Positions 29,690 through 38,093 of a stretch of 64,000 nucleotides of DNA are shown piece after piece. Position numbers and translations under genes: made by a program. The stretch spans positions 186,001-250,000 of the forward strand of contig JAQAHH010000006.1 of the NCBI GenBank assembly GCA_030783905.1, written 5' to 3'. Each line of letters opens with the position of its first letter. Position 1 is the first letter of the stretch. Source of the stretch: Bisgaard Taxon 45 (GTDB taxonomy: Bacteria; Pseudomonadota; Gammaproteobacteria; Enterobacterales; Pasteurellaceae). The notes beneath the pieces are model-generated. The model saw only the letters and a list, made by a program, of their open reading frames with translations. It had not been told where the DNA came from and made no database searches.

Positions 29690-31291
29690 ATGTTAAGTGC
29701 TTTATTACGAAGCGGCGATGTAAAAAATTACACCGCACTTGGGCAAGATGGGACACCGGTCTATGCGGTCGCCTCACAATTGCGTGATGCTATTAAGTTT
29801 AGAGTCAAGGATGCGAATGACAATACTATCGGTAAGCGTTTTGCTAATTATTTAGCCATTCCTCAACGTAACGATCAGGGGAGCCAAATCGATTGGTATG
29901 TACCTTTTGAGTCCGATCGTGCAGACGGTCAATACCTCATTATTCCTTGGACCGCCGCCACAGATGAGGAACGAGCGGCAGCGTTTGCTGAATTAAGCCA
30001 ATTTGAACAAGCTATGTTGCAGTTTGGGTTGAGTTTGAAAAAGAGTGAAAATTTACAAGGTGATCTGTTGCTCTTTTCCCGTTTATTGTGTAGCAATCAA
30101 CATCCTGACGATATCCATGATCCGAATAATCTCAAAGCCTTACGTTTTCCTAGTCCTGAGTATGTGTATTTAGTCAATAATCGCCCTGTGATCACATTTT
30201 GGGGATTTTTAGAAAAAAATACAGAAGCCTTTGGTCATCCTTTTTTGTGTTTAAAACCCGTTGTGCGCGAGCCAGCTTCACCTGTGATTTCCCTTGAACC
30301 TGCTCCCGATGTGGTGGAAAAGAAACCATGGTGGCGCTGGTTATTGTGGTTACTACCTTTCTTACTCTTGGGATTGTTTGCCCTGTTTTTTTTACGTAGC
30401 TGCGATAGTACGACGATTGAGGCAAGCAAAAAAACAACCAAATCAGAAAAAGCGTTATCTGCAACAGAGCGTCTAATTTGTTTGGACGGACGTTTGTATC
30501 ATTTTGTGCAGGATAAGTGGGTAGTCCAAGACAATGGACAAACGGTGACAGATAAAACGTTGATTACTCGTTTAACACAAACTACCGCACAAAATTTAGA
30601 AAACTGTAACCGCACACTTGTCAGCGATACGGGGACAAAAGTCGTTGAAAAAGGGAGCGTGGTGACAGGTGATCACCCTATCAATAAGATTCAATCTGTG
30701 GATACGACGGGCACCCATTTGACAGACAACGCGAGCCAGCCAAGTGCGACAGATAAAGACTCAGGCGAAGGGCGGGTAGTGGATCCGTTAAAAACAAATG
30801 AGCTGCCTTCTCATCCTGAGAGTAACCAGCCAATTGCGAAAGAAGAGGCGCCGCCCGCTTCGCCACCGAAAGCGTTGATGACGGATCAGAAACCCGGACA
30901 AGATCCTACCGCGACCAATCAACCGTTACAGATTCCTGCCGAGAGTAGTCAAACCGGTAACGTGGATTTCCTAAATGGGAAATGGAAGGCGGGCGCTGGA
31001 ATCCAAGATAAAACCACGGGCAAGCCCCTTCGTCTCAACTATGAATTTGAAAAAGGAAAAGGGCAAGTACGAGTTGAACGTGGGGATGGTGTGCAATGTG
31101 TCGGTGATGTGAATGCAGCGATGCGAGGTGGCAGTTTAAGTATTGCAAACACTGGCATTGCCAATTGTAGTGATGGTTCATTCTATCAATTACCTAATGT
31201 GAGCTGTAAGCCAGATGCAACGGGATCGGCGGATTGTGAAGGTGAATATGGTTCAGGGAAACGTTTCCCAATGTCCATGAAAACCCCTTAA
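29690..31291 (+). CDS. srfA: SrfA-like single-pass inner-membrane protein
   Basis: First gene of the srf locus. The 533 residues have three parts: a cytoplasmic head (about 1-190) with QIDWYVPFESD and, at its end, YLVNNRPVITFWGF; a Trp-rich membrane helix (about 213-237, WWRWLLWLLPFLLLGLFALFF); and a periplasmic part with a long Thr/Ser/Pro/Asp-rich linker (about 320-425) and a C-terminal beta-type domain (about 430-533, FLNGKWKAGAGI ... YGSGKRFPMSM) with four cysteines, suggesting disulfides. There is no cleavable signal peptide. The head resembles those of the proteins at 44887 and 46363 in its end motif. SrfA, SrfB and SrfC were named in Salmonella as SsrB-regulated factors; their biochemical function is not established. 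An uptake signal falls at codons 15-17. Confidence 0.75.
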   Translation: MLSALLRSGDVKNYTALGQDGTPVYAVASQLRDAIKFRVKDANDNTIGKRFANYLAIPQRNDQGSQIDWYVPFESDRADGQYLIIPWTAATDEERAAAFAELSQFEQAMLQFGLSLKKSENLQGDLLLFSRLLCSNQHPDDIHDPNNLKALRFPSPEYVYLVNNRPVITFWGFLEKNTEAFGHPFLCLKPVVREPASPVISLEPAPDVVEKKPWWRWLLWLLPFLLLGLFALFFLRSCDSTTIEASKKTTKSEKALSATERLICLDGRLYHFVQDKWVVQDNGQTVTDKTLITRLTQTTAQNLENCNRTLVSDTGTKVVEKGSVVTGDHPINKIQSVDTTGTHLTDNASQPSATDKDSGEGRVVDPLKTNELPSHPESNQPIAKEEAPPASPPKALMTDQKPGQDPTATNQPLQIPAESSQTGNVDFLNGKWKAGAGIQDKTTGKPLRLNYEFEKGKGQVRVERGDGVQCVGDVNAAMRGGSLSIANTGIANCSDGSFYQLPNVSCKPDATGSADCEGEYGSGKRFPMSMKTP

Positions 31292-31319
31292 ATTGACGAG
31301 ATAAAGAGAGAATAAAAAA

Positions 31320-34300
31320 ATGCTCCCAGAATTACATTATTTAGGCAAAGAAGTGTCGCTGGTGATGAATAGCGGTATTCAGTTTATTGATTTTGGTTTG
31401 AAAATTGATTGGAAGGCTCGGGAATGGCGCGATATCGCTAGCGGTTATTTTATTTCTTCCGGTGAAAATGGGCCATTACGCCGTTTAATTGAAGATAAAG
31501 TGCGTGATGGCTATTATGATCCTTCTCAACCTGGTCGAATAGTGACCCCTGAACAAGATATCAGTGTGGAACACGCTTTTACCTTATTTGATGGTATTTG
31601 GTTACCGATACCTTTTTTACGTACGGTGCCCCCCGACCGTTTTGATGAAGGCCCGTATAACTGGGCACGTGTGCGTATTGTTTGTTTAGAGAATCCTGAT
31701 CAAGATGGGCATACTCACCGTGTGACCTTTGCGTTTGATACGAAAGTCTTTCCAAATAGCCAAAATGTTGCCTACTTGGCACCGACAGAAGAAGATGTGC
31801 GTTCTGGTGTCGTGTTCGGTTTAGCCCACCAATCTAATCAAATGTCATGGTTTTTAGATTTCAAATGGGTGAATGAATGGCTGTTAGAAATTTTTAAAGA
31901 ACAGGCTCATACCATTCGTTTAACTGACTTTGAAGAATTATCCGATGCGATCACACTGAAAAACCATCAAGCTCATTATCTGAATATATTGGCGATTTTG
32001 GGTACGTGCTTATCCATGCCAAATATTAAGGTCGTCTCGAAAAAGGCCGATGATATTGTAGAAGCTATTCCGGTGGATATGGTGTTAGATGTGGGCAATT
32101 CGCGTACCTGTGGGATTCTGATTGAAGATCATAAGCAAGAAAAAGACGGCTTAAAGAAACGTTATGAACTGGAATTACGTGATTTAAGCAGTCCAGAACG
32201 GGTGTATAACGAACCTTTTGAAAGCCGTGTTGAATTTGCACAAGCGTTTTTTGGTAAAGAGCATTTCTCGGTCCAAAGTGGCCGTCGTGATGCTTTCCAG
32301 TGGGCAACTATTGGGCGAGTCGGTAAAGAGGCGGCGCGTTTGGCGAGCCGCCGTAATGGGAATGAAGGTTCGACGGGCTTATCTAGCCCGAAACGTTATC
32401 TTTGGGACACCGAACAGTATGGTCAAGGTTGGCGCTTTAATAGCGCGTATGTGAAGACGGATCACGAACCCCATGCTACGGCAGAACCGCTGTCAGGCTT
32501 AATTAATGAATATGGCGAAGCCTTGCATATTTTGGATGATACGATTGATGAGGAATTTGAACGTAAAATTCCGGTTTTCCATCCCAAATATTCACGCAGT
32601 TCATTAATGACCTTCATGTTATCTGAAGTTTTGATGCATGCCTTAATTCAAATTAACAGCCCAACACAACGTGCGAAGTTAGAGCATTCTCGTACACCGC
32701 GTTATTTACGCTCGATTATTTTGACGGTGCCGCCTGCAATGCCAAAACCTGAACGCGAAATTTTCCGTAACAGTGTGTATCAAGCGATTGGGCTTGTTTG
32801 GAAAAGTCTCGGTTGGGATAAAAGCGATGACGATCTCAATTTTGATTCAAAAGATAGTCGCGAAAGTTATTGGCCAATGTTGCCTGAAGTGGTCATTCAA
32901 TGGGACGAGGCAACTTGTGGGCAAGTGGTCTATTTCTTTAATGAAACCCAAAATAATTATGGCGGTCGCCCAGAAGAATTTATTGAAGCATTAAGACGTA
33001 GCGATAACCCAGAAAAAGGCAAAATTACCATTGCGACGGTGGATATTGGTGGGGGGACCACTGATTTAGTCATCAATGATTATGCTTTAGATTATGGGAA
33101 TCATCAGGCTACGGGGGGCAGTAACGCGCATATCGTGCCGACACAGCGCTTTCGTGACGGTTTTAAAGTGGCAGGGGATGATATTTTGCTCGATATCATT
33201 CGTGATGTGGTAGTCAATTCGCTGGCTAAAGGGTTAAAAGAAAAAGGCATACGTGAACCCGATTCTATTTTGTCGAAATTAATTGGTTCAGAAGAGCGGT
33301 CGGTTCAGGATAAATTATTACGTCAACAATTAACTCTGCAAGTCTTTATGCCAATTGGCTTACGCGTTTTAAAAGAGTATGAGAATTTTGATCCTTATTA
33401 CAGTGAAGGCAGCTTACCTGATTTACACTTTTCGAGCTTATTAAATGAAGTGGATGCGCCAACAGAAAGCGTCTTAGATTACATTAATGAACCGATTAGA
33501 CGGGAGTTAAATGATCCCCATTTTAGTATTTTAGATTTACCCCTTGAGGTGAATTTGCGTGAGATTCATAACCGCTTTGTGCGTGGTGATTATTACGATA
33601 TTTGTAAGACCTTTAATGCATTGTGTGAAGTGATTAATTGTTATCAATGTGATGTGTTGTTACTGACAGGACGTCCTTCACGTTTACCGGGTGTACAAGC
33701 TTTTTTCCGTTCACGTTTACCATTGCCAGTGGGGCGGATTTTACCTTTACATAATTACCGTACGGGTAACTGGTATCCATTCCATAAACAAGGTCGGATT
33801 GATGATCCAAAAACCACCGCGTCTGTCGGCGCGATGTTGTGTTTCTTAAGTACACATCAACGTTTACCAAACTTCTATTTACGGGCAACGGCATTAGTCG
33901 CTTACTCTACGGTCAAGTATGTGGGGTTATTGGATAACAATAACGTGATGAAAGACAGCAATATTTACTATCGTGATATTGATCTCGATAATCCAGATTA
34001 TGAATTGCCCGATACCCATTTTGAAGCGCGTGGTTTAGCTCGTTTAGGTTTCCGCCAATTGAATGTGGAGCGTTGGAGCGCGACACCGTTGTATATTTTG
34101 ACAATTGAAGATGATGGGCTCAATCGTGAGTTAGCCAATGGTGGGGTATTGGATATTACCTTGCGTATTAAGAAAGCACTTGGTTTAGCGTCAAAACAAA
34201 AAGAACGGATTGAACATTTTGAAATCGCCAATGCGGAGTTAAAAACCTTGGATGGCAAAGTGAAGAAAATACGTTTAAGACGTAATGATCTAGGTGATCC

Positions 34301-34394
34301 ACAAATTAAATTAAGTTTGAATACCATGACCGATGCCGGCTTAAAAGACAGTCTTTACTGGTTAGATACGGGCAGCATTAAACGGGAGATATAA
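31320..34394 (+). CDS. srfB: SrfB family protein, Hsp70/actin-like ATPase fold
   Basis: A 1024-residue protein of the SrfB family. It has no signal peptide or membrane helix and should be cytoplasmic. ATPase-fold motifs are visible: phosphate loop 1 in MVLDVGNSRTCGILIED (about 253-270), phosphate loop 2 in ATVDIGGGTTDLVIND (about 572-588) and an adenosine-type motif LLLTGRPSRLPGVQAFF (about 778-795). The N-terminal 240 residues and the insert between the loops are family-specific. The stop overlaps the srfC start by one base, so SrfB and SrfC are likely made together. Nucleotide binding is inferred from the motifs; activity and substrate are unknown. No uptake signal lies in this gene or in srfC. 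Confidence 0.85.
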   Translation: MLPELHYLGKEVSLVMNSGIQFIDFGLKIDWKAREWRDIASGYFISSGENGPLRRLIEDKVRDGYYDPSQPGRIVTPEQDISVEHAFTLFDGIWLPIPFLRTVPPDRFDEGPYNWARVRIVCLENPDQDGHTHRVTFAFDTKVFPNSQNVAYLAPTEEDVRSGVVFGLAHQSNQMSWFLDFKWVNEWLLEIFKEQAHTIRLTDFEELSDAITLKNHQAHYLNILAILGTCLSMPNIKVVSKKADDIVEAIPVDMVLDVGNSRTCGILIEDHKQEKDGLKKRYELELRDLSSPERVYNEPFESRVEFAQAFFGKEHFSVQSGRRDAFQWATIGRVGKEAARLASRRNGNEGSTGLSSPKRYLWDTEQYGQGWRFNSAYVKTDHEPHATAEPLSGLINEYGEALHILDDTIDEEFERKIPVFHPKYSRSSLMTFMLSEVLMHALIQINSPTQRAKLEHSRTPRYLRSIILTVPPAMPKPEREIFRNSVYQAIGLVWKSLGWDKSDDDLNFDSKDSRESYWPMLPEVVIQWDEATCGQVVYFFNETQNNYGGRPEEFIEALRRSDNPEKGKITIATVDIGGGTTDLVINDYALDYGNHQATGGSNAHIVPTQRFRDGFKVAGDDILLDIIRDVVVNSLAKGLKEKGIREPDSILSKLIGSEERSVQDKLLRQQLTLQVFMPIGLRVLKEYENFDPYYSEGSLPDLHFSSLLNEVDAPTESVLDYINEPIRRELNDPHFSILDLPLEVNLREIHNRFVRGDYYDICKTFNALCEVINCYQCDVLLLTGRPSRLPGVQAFFRSRLPLPVGRILPLHNYRTGNWYPFHKQGRIDDPKTTASVGAMLCFLSTHQRLPNFYLRATALVAYSTVKYVGLLDNNNVMKDSNIYYRDIDLDNPDYELPDTHFEARGLARLGFRQLNVERWSATPLYILTIEDDGLNRELANGGVLDITLRIKKALGLASKQKERIEHFEIANAELKTLDGKVKKIRLRRNDLGDPQIKLSLNTMTDAGLKDSLYWLDTGSIKREI

Positions 34395-37057
34395 TGAGTA
34401 ATACAGCAAAACAATTAGCACAATCCTGGCATGACGTCTTTACTGCATCACAATCAGCGATTGATTGGATTGATGATGTGCGCCCGAATGTTGTTCGTCT
34501 AAATAATGAAGCAGACAGTTTAATTTTGGAACTGCGTCGTTTGCGTAACACCGCAAAACGTTTGGGTGCGGTGTCGGATAAGCCGATTACGGCGGGGTTC
34601 TTCGGCTTATCACAAGCGGGTAAATCCTTTTTGATTTCTGCTTTAGCGGCCGATGAACGCGGAAAATTAGAAACCTTGTTCGATGGACAAAAACTGGATT
34701 TTATTAAGCATATCAACCCACCCGGTGGCGGTAAGGAAGCGACAGGACTGGTGACCCGTTTTACCCGTAAGGAAACCAAAGGTGTGGCGGGTTACCCTTT
34801 AGAGTTGCGTTTATTCAGTGAAATTGAAGTGGCAAAAATTCTGGTGAATGCCTATTTCAATGACTTTGATAAAGAACGGGTGGAATACGAAATTACACAA
34901 TCGCGGATTAATCAATTAGTGAAAAGCTTAAGTGGGCGAGTTTCGGCGAATTTAGTGTCAGGTGTTAATCAAGATGATGTGGTGGATTTACAAGATTACG
35001 CCCAAGACAGCTTTGGTAAATCATTATCAGTGTTACAAGGCAATTATTGGGCAAATGCGACCGCTCTTGCACCTTATTTATCTATTCAAGATCGTGCAAA
35101 CTTGTTCGCTATTCTTTGGGGTGAAATTCAAGAGCTGACTGATATTTATATTCAATTTGCCAGCACGTTGGCGCGTTTAGGGCATCCAGAACGCGTGTAT
35201 GCACCGCTTAGCGCCGTGGTAAAAGAAACCCCAGAAGGGGGCTTATCACAGGCGGACAGTATTATGAACGTCGATATGCTAGAACGTTTAGGCACCGCAC
35301 GTGATGAACAAATTGATGTGCGACCCGCATACGCGGATGAGATCGGTGCGCCTGTGGCGATTTCTTTAGCGGAATTAACCGCACTGACCGCGGAATTGGT
35401 TTTCCCATTGATGAATCCAACACGCGTACCTGCGGTGGAGCGTGTCGATTTATTGGATTTCCCGGGTTATCGCGGTCGTTTAGCGATTACTTCCTTAGCA
35501 GAAGTGAAAGAGGGCAATCCTGTATCACAGTTGATCCTACGCGGTAAAGTGGCGTATTTATTTGAACGTTACACCGACAGTCAGGAAATGAATATTTTGA
35601 TTGTGTGTACACCGTCGACGAAGCAATCAGATGTCAACAGCGTAGGCCCTGTACTTGAGCGTTGGATCCACAAAACGCAAGGTGAGAGCCCAGAACAGCG
35701 TGCGGAACGTAAACCCGGTTTATTGTGGGCGATTACGATGTTCGACATGCGGATTAGTCAGGATTTATCCAAAGATGAAGAATTATTGAAAATCTCTTGG
35801 GGATCGGGGGGATTATTAAAACAAACCATTTTAGAACGTTTTGGCAATTATGACTGGTTTAATAACTGGGCGGAGGGTAAGCCATTTGACAATGTGTTCT
35901 TAGTGCGTAAACCCGGCTTTAAAGTCCCGTTCTTAAATGTTGAAGGGGAAAATGAAGTCAGCGTGAATCAGAGTGAAAGTGCACAGCTTGCCTTGTTAAA
36001 ACGCACCTTCTGCCAAGATCCGGATATTCGCAAACATGTAGCCCAACCAGAAGACGCGTGGGATGCGATGTTGTTGCTTAATGACGGGGGGATGAAACGT
36101 ATTAGCCAGTACCTCGAAACGATCGCCCTACCTGAAGTGAAAGTGACTCGTTTGACAGAACAGCTAAATGAACGCATTTATCATGTCGTCGAGAATCGGT
36201 TTGCCAGTTGGTATCAAAGTGATGGCGAAGAAGAAGTGGCGAAAAAAAGACAATTAGCCAATGCATTAGCAAAAGAATTGCATCCACAAAATCCACGTTC
36301 TCTTTTTATGGGGGAATTATTGCGCCATCTTCAATTGCCAGAAGAAACAATACGTTCGCTGTATTTCTCTGACTTAGATGCGATTTTGAGCGAGGAAGAG
36401 GAGGTTAAACCGAGCTACTCGGTTGCGGAGGAGTTTGATTTATTTAGTGATCCGGCCCCAGTGACAGCCAGTACGCCAGCCCCTATTGAAAAGGTAGAAG
36501 AATCGCGCTTTGCACAAGCCGTGTTCAAGGCGTGGGTAAGCCACTTACGCAATTTAAGCGCTGACCACCGCTTAATGCAGTATTTGGGGATTTCTGTGGC
36601 GAATGTAGAAAATGTTGTCAATGAATTAGTGACGGGAGCCACAAGATTAAAATTACAAGAACAACTGGCAAAAATTGCGTTACGTAATGAGCGTAGTGGC
36701 AGTAAACGAGATCAATTGGCTGAACGACAAGTGTTTACCATGAATACTGCCATTACCGATTTTATTGCTTGGCTCGGCTATTCAGATATTGCACTGGAAC
36801 AACGCCCAGCAAGTCGTGTGTTGGTAGGACAAATGATTTTTGAGCAACGGCCAGTGGAACAACATAATGGTTTACCTAAATTGAATGATCAGACCAGCAA
36901 TTATGATGATAACTATCGGTTAGATTGGCTCGTGGCATTCGGGCATTTTGCCGTAAATAATGCAGGACATAGTGCGGGGCGTGAAATTAATGCCGCTCAA
37001 AATGCTCAATTAGGGCATGTGTTACGCGCTTTCCGTTCAGCACAACTGACAGCATAA
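34394..37057 (+). CDS. srfC: SrfC family protein, large dynamin-like GTPase
   Basis: An 887-residue SrfC (virulence factor) family protein without signal peptide. A P-loop GFFGLSQAGKSFLIS (about 68-82) follows an N-terminal helix bundle; the G3 motif is in VDLLDFPGYRG (about 351-361) and a G4-like segment is LWAITMFDMR (about 446-455). The long distance between G1 and G3 and the flanking helices recall large dynamin-like GTPases. The insert between G1 and G3 (about 110-345) is unusually long. A second helical half (about 590-887) contains an acidic linker (SEEEEVKPSY). It is translationally coupled to srfB. Family membership is firm; the dynamin comparison and any membrane action are inference. 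Confidence 0.82.
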   Translation: MSNTAKQLAQSWHDVFTASQSAIDWIDDVRPNVVRLNNEADSLILELRRLRNTAKRLGAVSDKPITAGFFGLSQAGKSFLISALAADERGKLETLFDGQKLDFIKHINPPGGGKEATGLVTRFTRKETKGVAGYPLELRLFSEIEVAKILVNAYFNDFDKERVEYEITQSRINQLVKSLSGRVSANLVSGVNQDDVVDLQDYAQDSFGKSLSVLQGNYWANATALAPYLSIQDRANLFAILWGEIQELTDIYIQFASTLARLGHPERVYAPLSAVVKETPEGGLSQADSIMNVDMLERLGTARDEQIDVRPAYADEIGAPVAISLAELTALTAELVFPLMNPTRVPAVERVDLLDFPGYRGRLAITSLAEVKEGNPVSQLILRGKVAYLFERYTDSQEMNILIVCTPSTKQSDVNSVGPVLERWIHKTQGESPEQRAERKPGLLWAITMFDMRISQDLSKDEELLKISWGSGGLLKQTILERFGNYDWFNNWAEGKPFDNVFLVRKPGFKVPFLNVEGENEVSVNQSESAQLALLKRTFCQDPDIRKHVAQPEDAWDAMLLLNDGGMKRISQYLETIALPEVKVTRLTEQLNERIYHVVENRFASWYQSDGEEEVAKKRQLANALAKELHPQNPRSLFMGELLRHLQLPEETIRSLYFSDLDAILSEEEEVKPSYSVAEEFDLFSDPAPVTASTPAPIEKVEESRFAQAVFKAWVSHLRNLSADHRLMQYLGISVANVENVVNELVTGATRLKLQEQLAKIALRNERSGSKRDQLAERQVFTMNTAITDFIAWLGYSDIALEQRPASRVLVGQMIFEQRPVEQHNGLPKLNDQTSNYDDNYRLDWLVAFGHFAVNNAGHSAGREINAAQNAQLGHVLRAFRSAQLTA

Positions 37058-37075
37058 CCAAAAGAGGAATTGACG

Positions 37076-38053
37076 GTGTTACGAATTGAATTAAGAGAAG
37101 ACAGCCCAGGCTATGCACAATTGAGTGCACGTAAATGGAAAGGTAGTCATGACGTGGAACTTGCCGTTCAGCGTAACCAAGACAGCCATTATTTTGCGGG
37201 TGAGGATAAATGGACACCAGAACCCGTATGGCATAAAACCAGCGAATTGAATGTGGTAGGCGATGCGTTACAGGGACGAGTGGGACCTTGGCTTGTGGAC
37301 GGATTAATCCGTCAAAGTGGTAATGTTCGCTTTTTATTACAAGTACGTGATGGGCAAGTGGAAGATAGTGGACCACTCAGTTTAATTGGCAACATCTTAG
37401 CTTCCTCGGCAGGGGGGGATTCCTCGCGTGAAAGTGATGTAAGAGACATCTCTTTTTCAGCGCCTGTTACGCCGCTAGCCGCTACTGTGGAAATAAAAGA
37501 GACGCCTATTGTTGATACGGCAAATGATGTCTCGCCTATTGATGAACCGCCTGCTGTATCAGTCGATAGCGAGACAACGACCTTGGAGATAGCACCTACC
37601 CCAAGAGAACAGAAGAAAAGTAAAACAGGGCTTTTCATCGCGTTACTCATTTTATTATTAGGCATTGGGGCCGCAGTCGTGTATTTCTTATTTGGTCATC
37701 AATCCAGTAAGACTGAAACAACCGTGGTCAGTGAATGCAGCGTTGCAAACAGCACAGATGAGTTAGCCTTTATTCAGGCTTGCTTGAAAAGCAAACCAGA
37801 TAATCAACGCCTGTTAGACGTCATTGCCGAAGCAAAAACCGCCAACAAATGTAGCATTGCACAACGTTTATATGCTCATCAGGCACAAAGTGGCAATGTT
37901 GAACTTGCCGTGGCTTATGCCAAAGAGTATGCAGTAGGTGGTCCTTGTTTCAGCGTCGATAAAGAAAACGCAATCTATTGGTACGAAACGGCATTATCGA
38001 TTGATCCGAATAATGAAGCTGCGAAAAAAGGTTTAGCGGAATTAAGAAAATAA
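37076..38053 (+). CDS. Single-pass membrane protein with TPR-like periplasmic tail
   Basis: 325 residues. The start is taken as GTG at 37076, eight bases after AGAGGA; a TTG at 37070 is too close to the ribosome site. A cytoplasmic head (about 1-110, beta-rich: RIELREDSPGYAQLSARKWKG ... VRFLLQVRDGQVEDSGPLSL), an acidic Ser/Pro linker, one helix (about 183-205, GLFIALLILLLGIGAAVVYFLFG) and a periplasmic tail with helical repeats ending NAIYWYETALSIDPNNEAAKKGL, a TPR/Sel1-like pattern. Four cysteines occur only in the tail. It lies 18 bp after srfC. Not recognised as a named family; context links it to the srf system. Confidence 0.7.
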   Translation: MLRIELREDSPGYAQLSARKWKGSHDVELAVQRNQDSHYFAGEDKWTPEPVWHKTSELNVVGDALQGRVGPWLVDGLIRQSGNVRFLLQVRDGQVEDSGPLSLIGNILASSAGGDSSRESDVRDISFSAPVTPLAATVEIKETPIVDTANDVSPIDEPPAVSVDSETTTLEIAPTPREQKKSKTGLFIALLILLLGIGAAVVYFLFGHQSSKTETTVVSECSVANSTDELAFIQACLKSKPDNQRLLDVIAEAKTANKCSIAQRLYAHQAQSGNVELAVAYAKEYAVGGPCFSVDKENAIYWYETALSIDPNNEAAKKGLAELRK

Positions 38054-38093
38054 ATCGGTTGGCAAATTGCGTGCCGAATATGGAGAGGAACCC

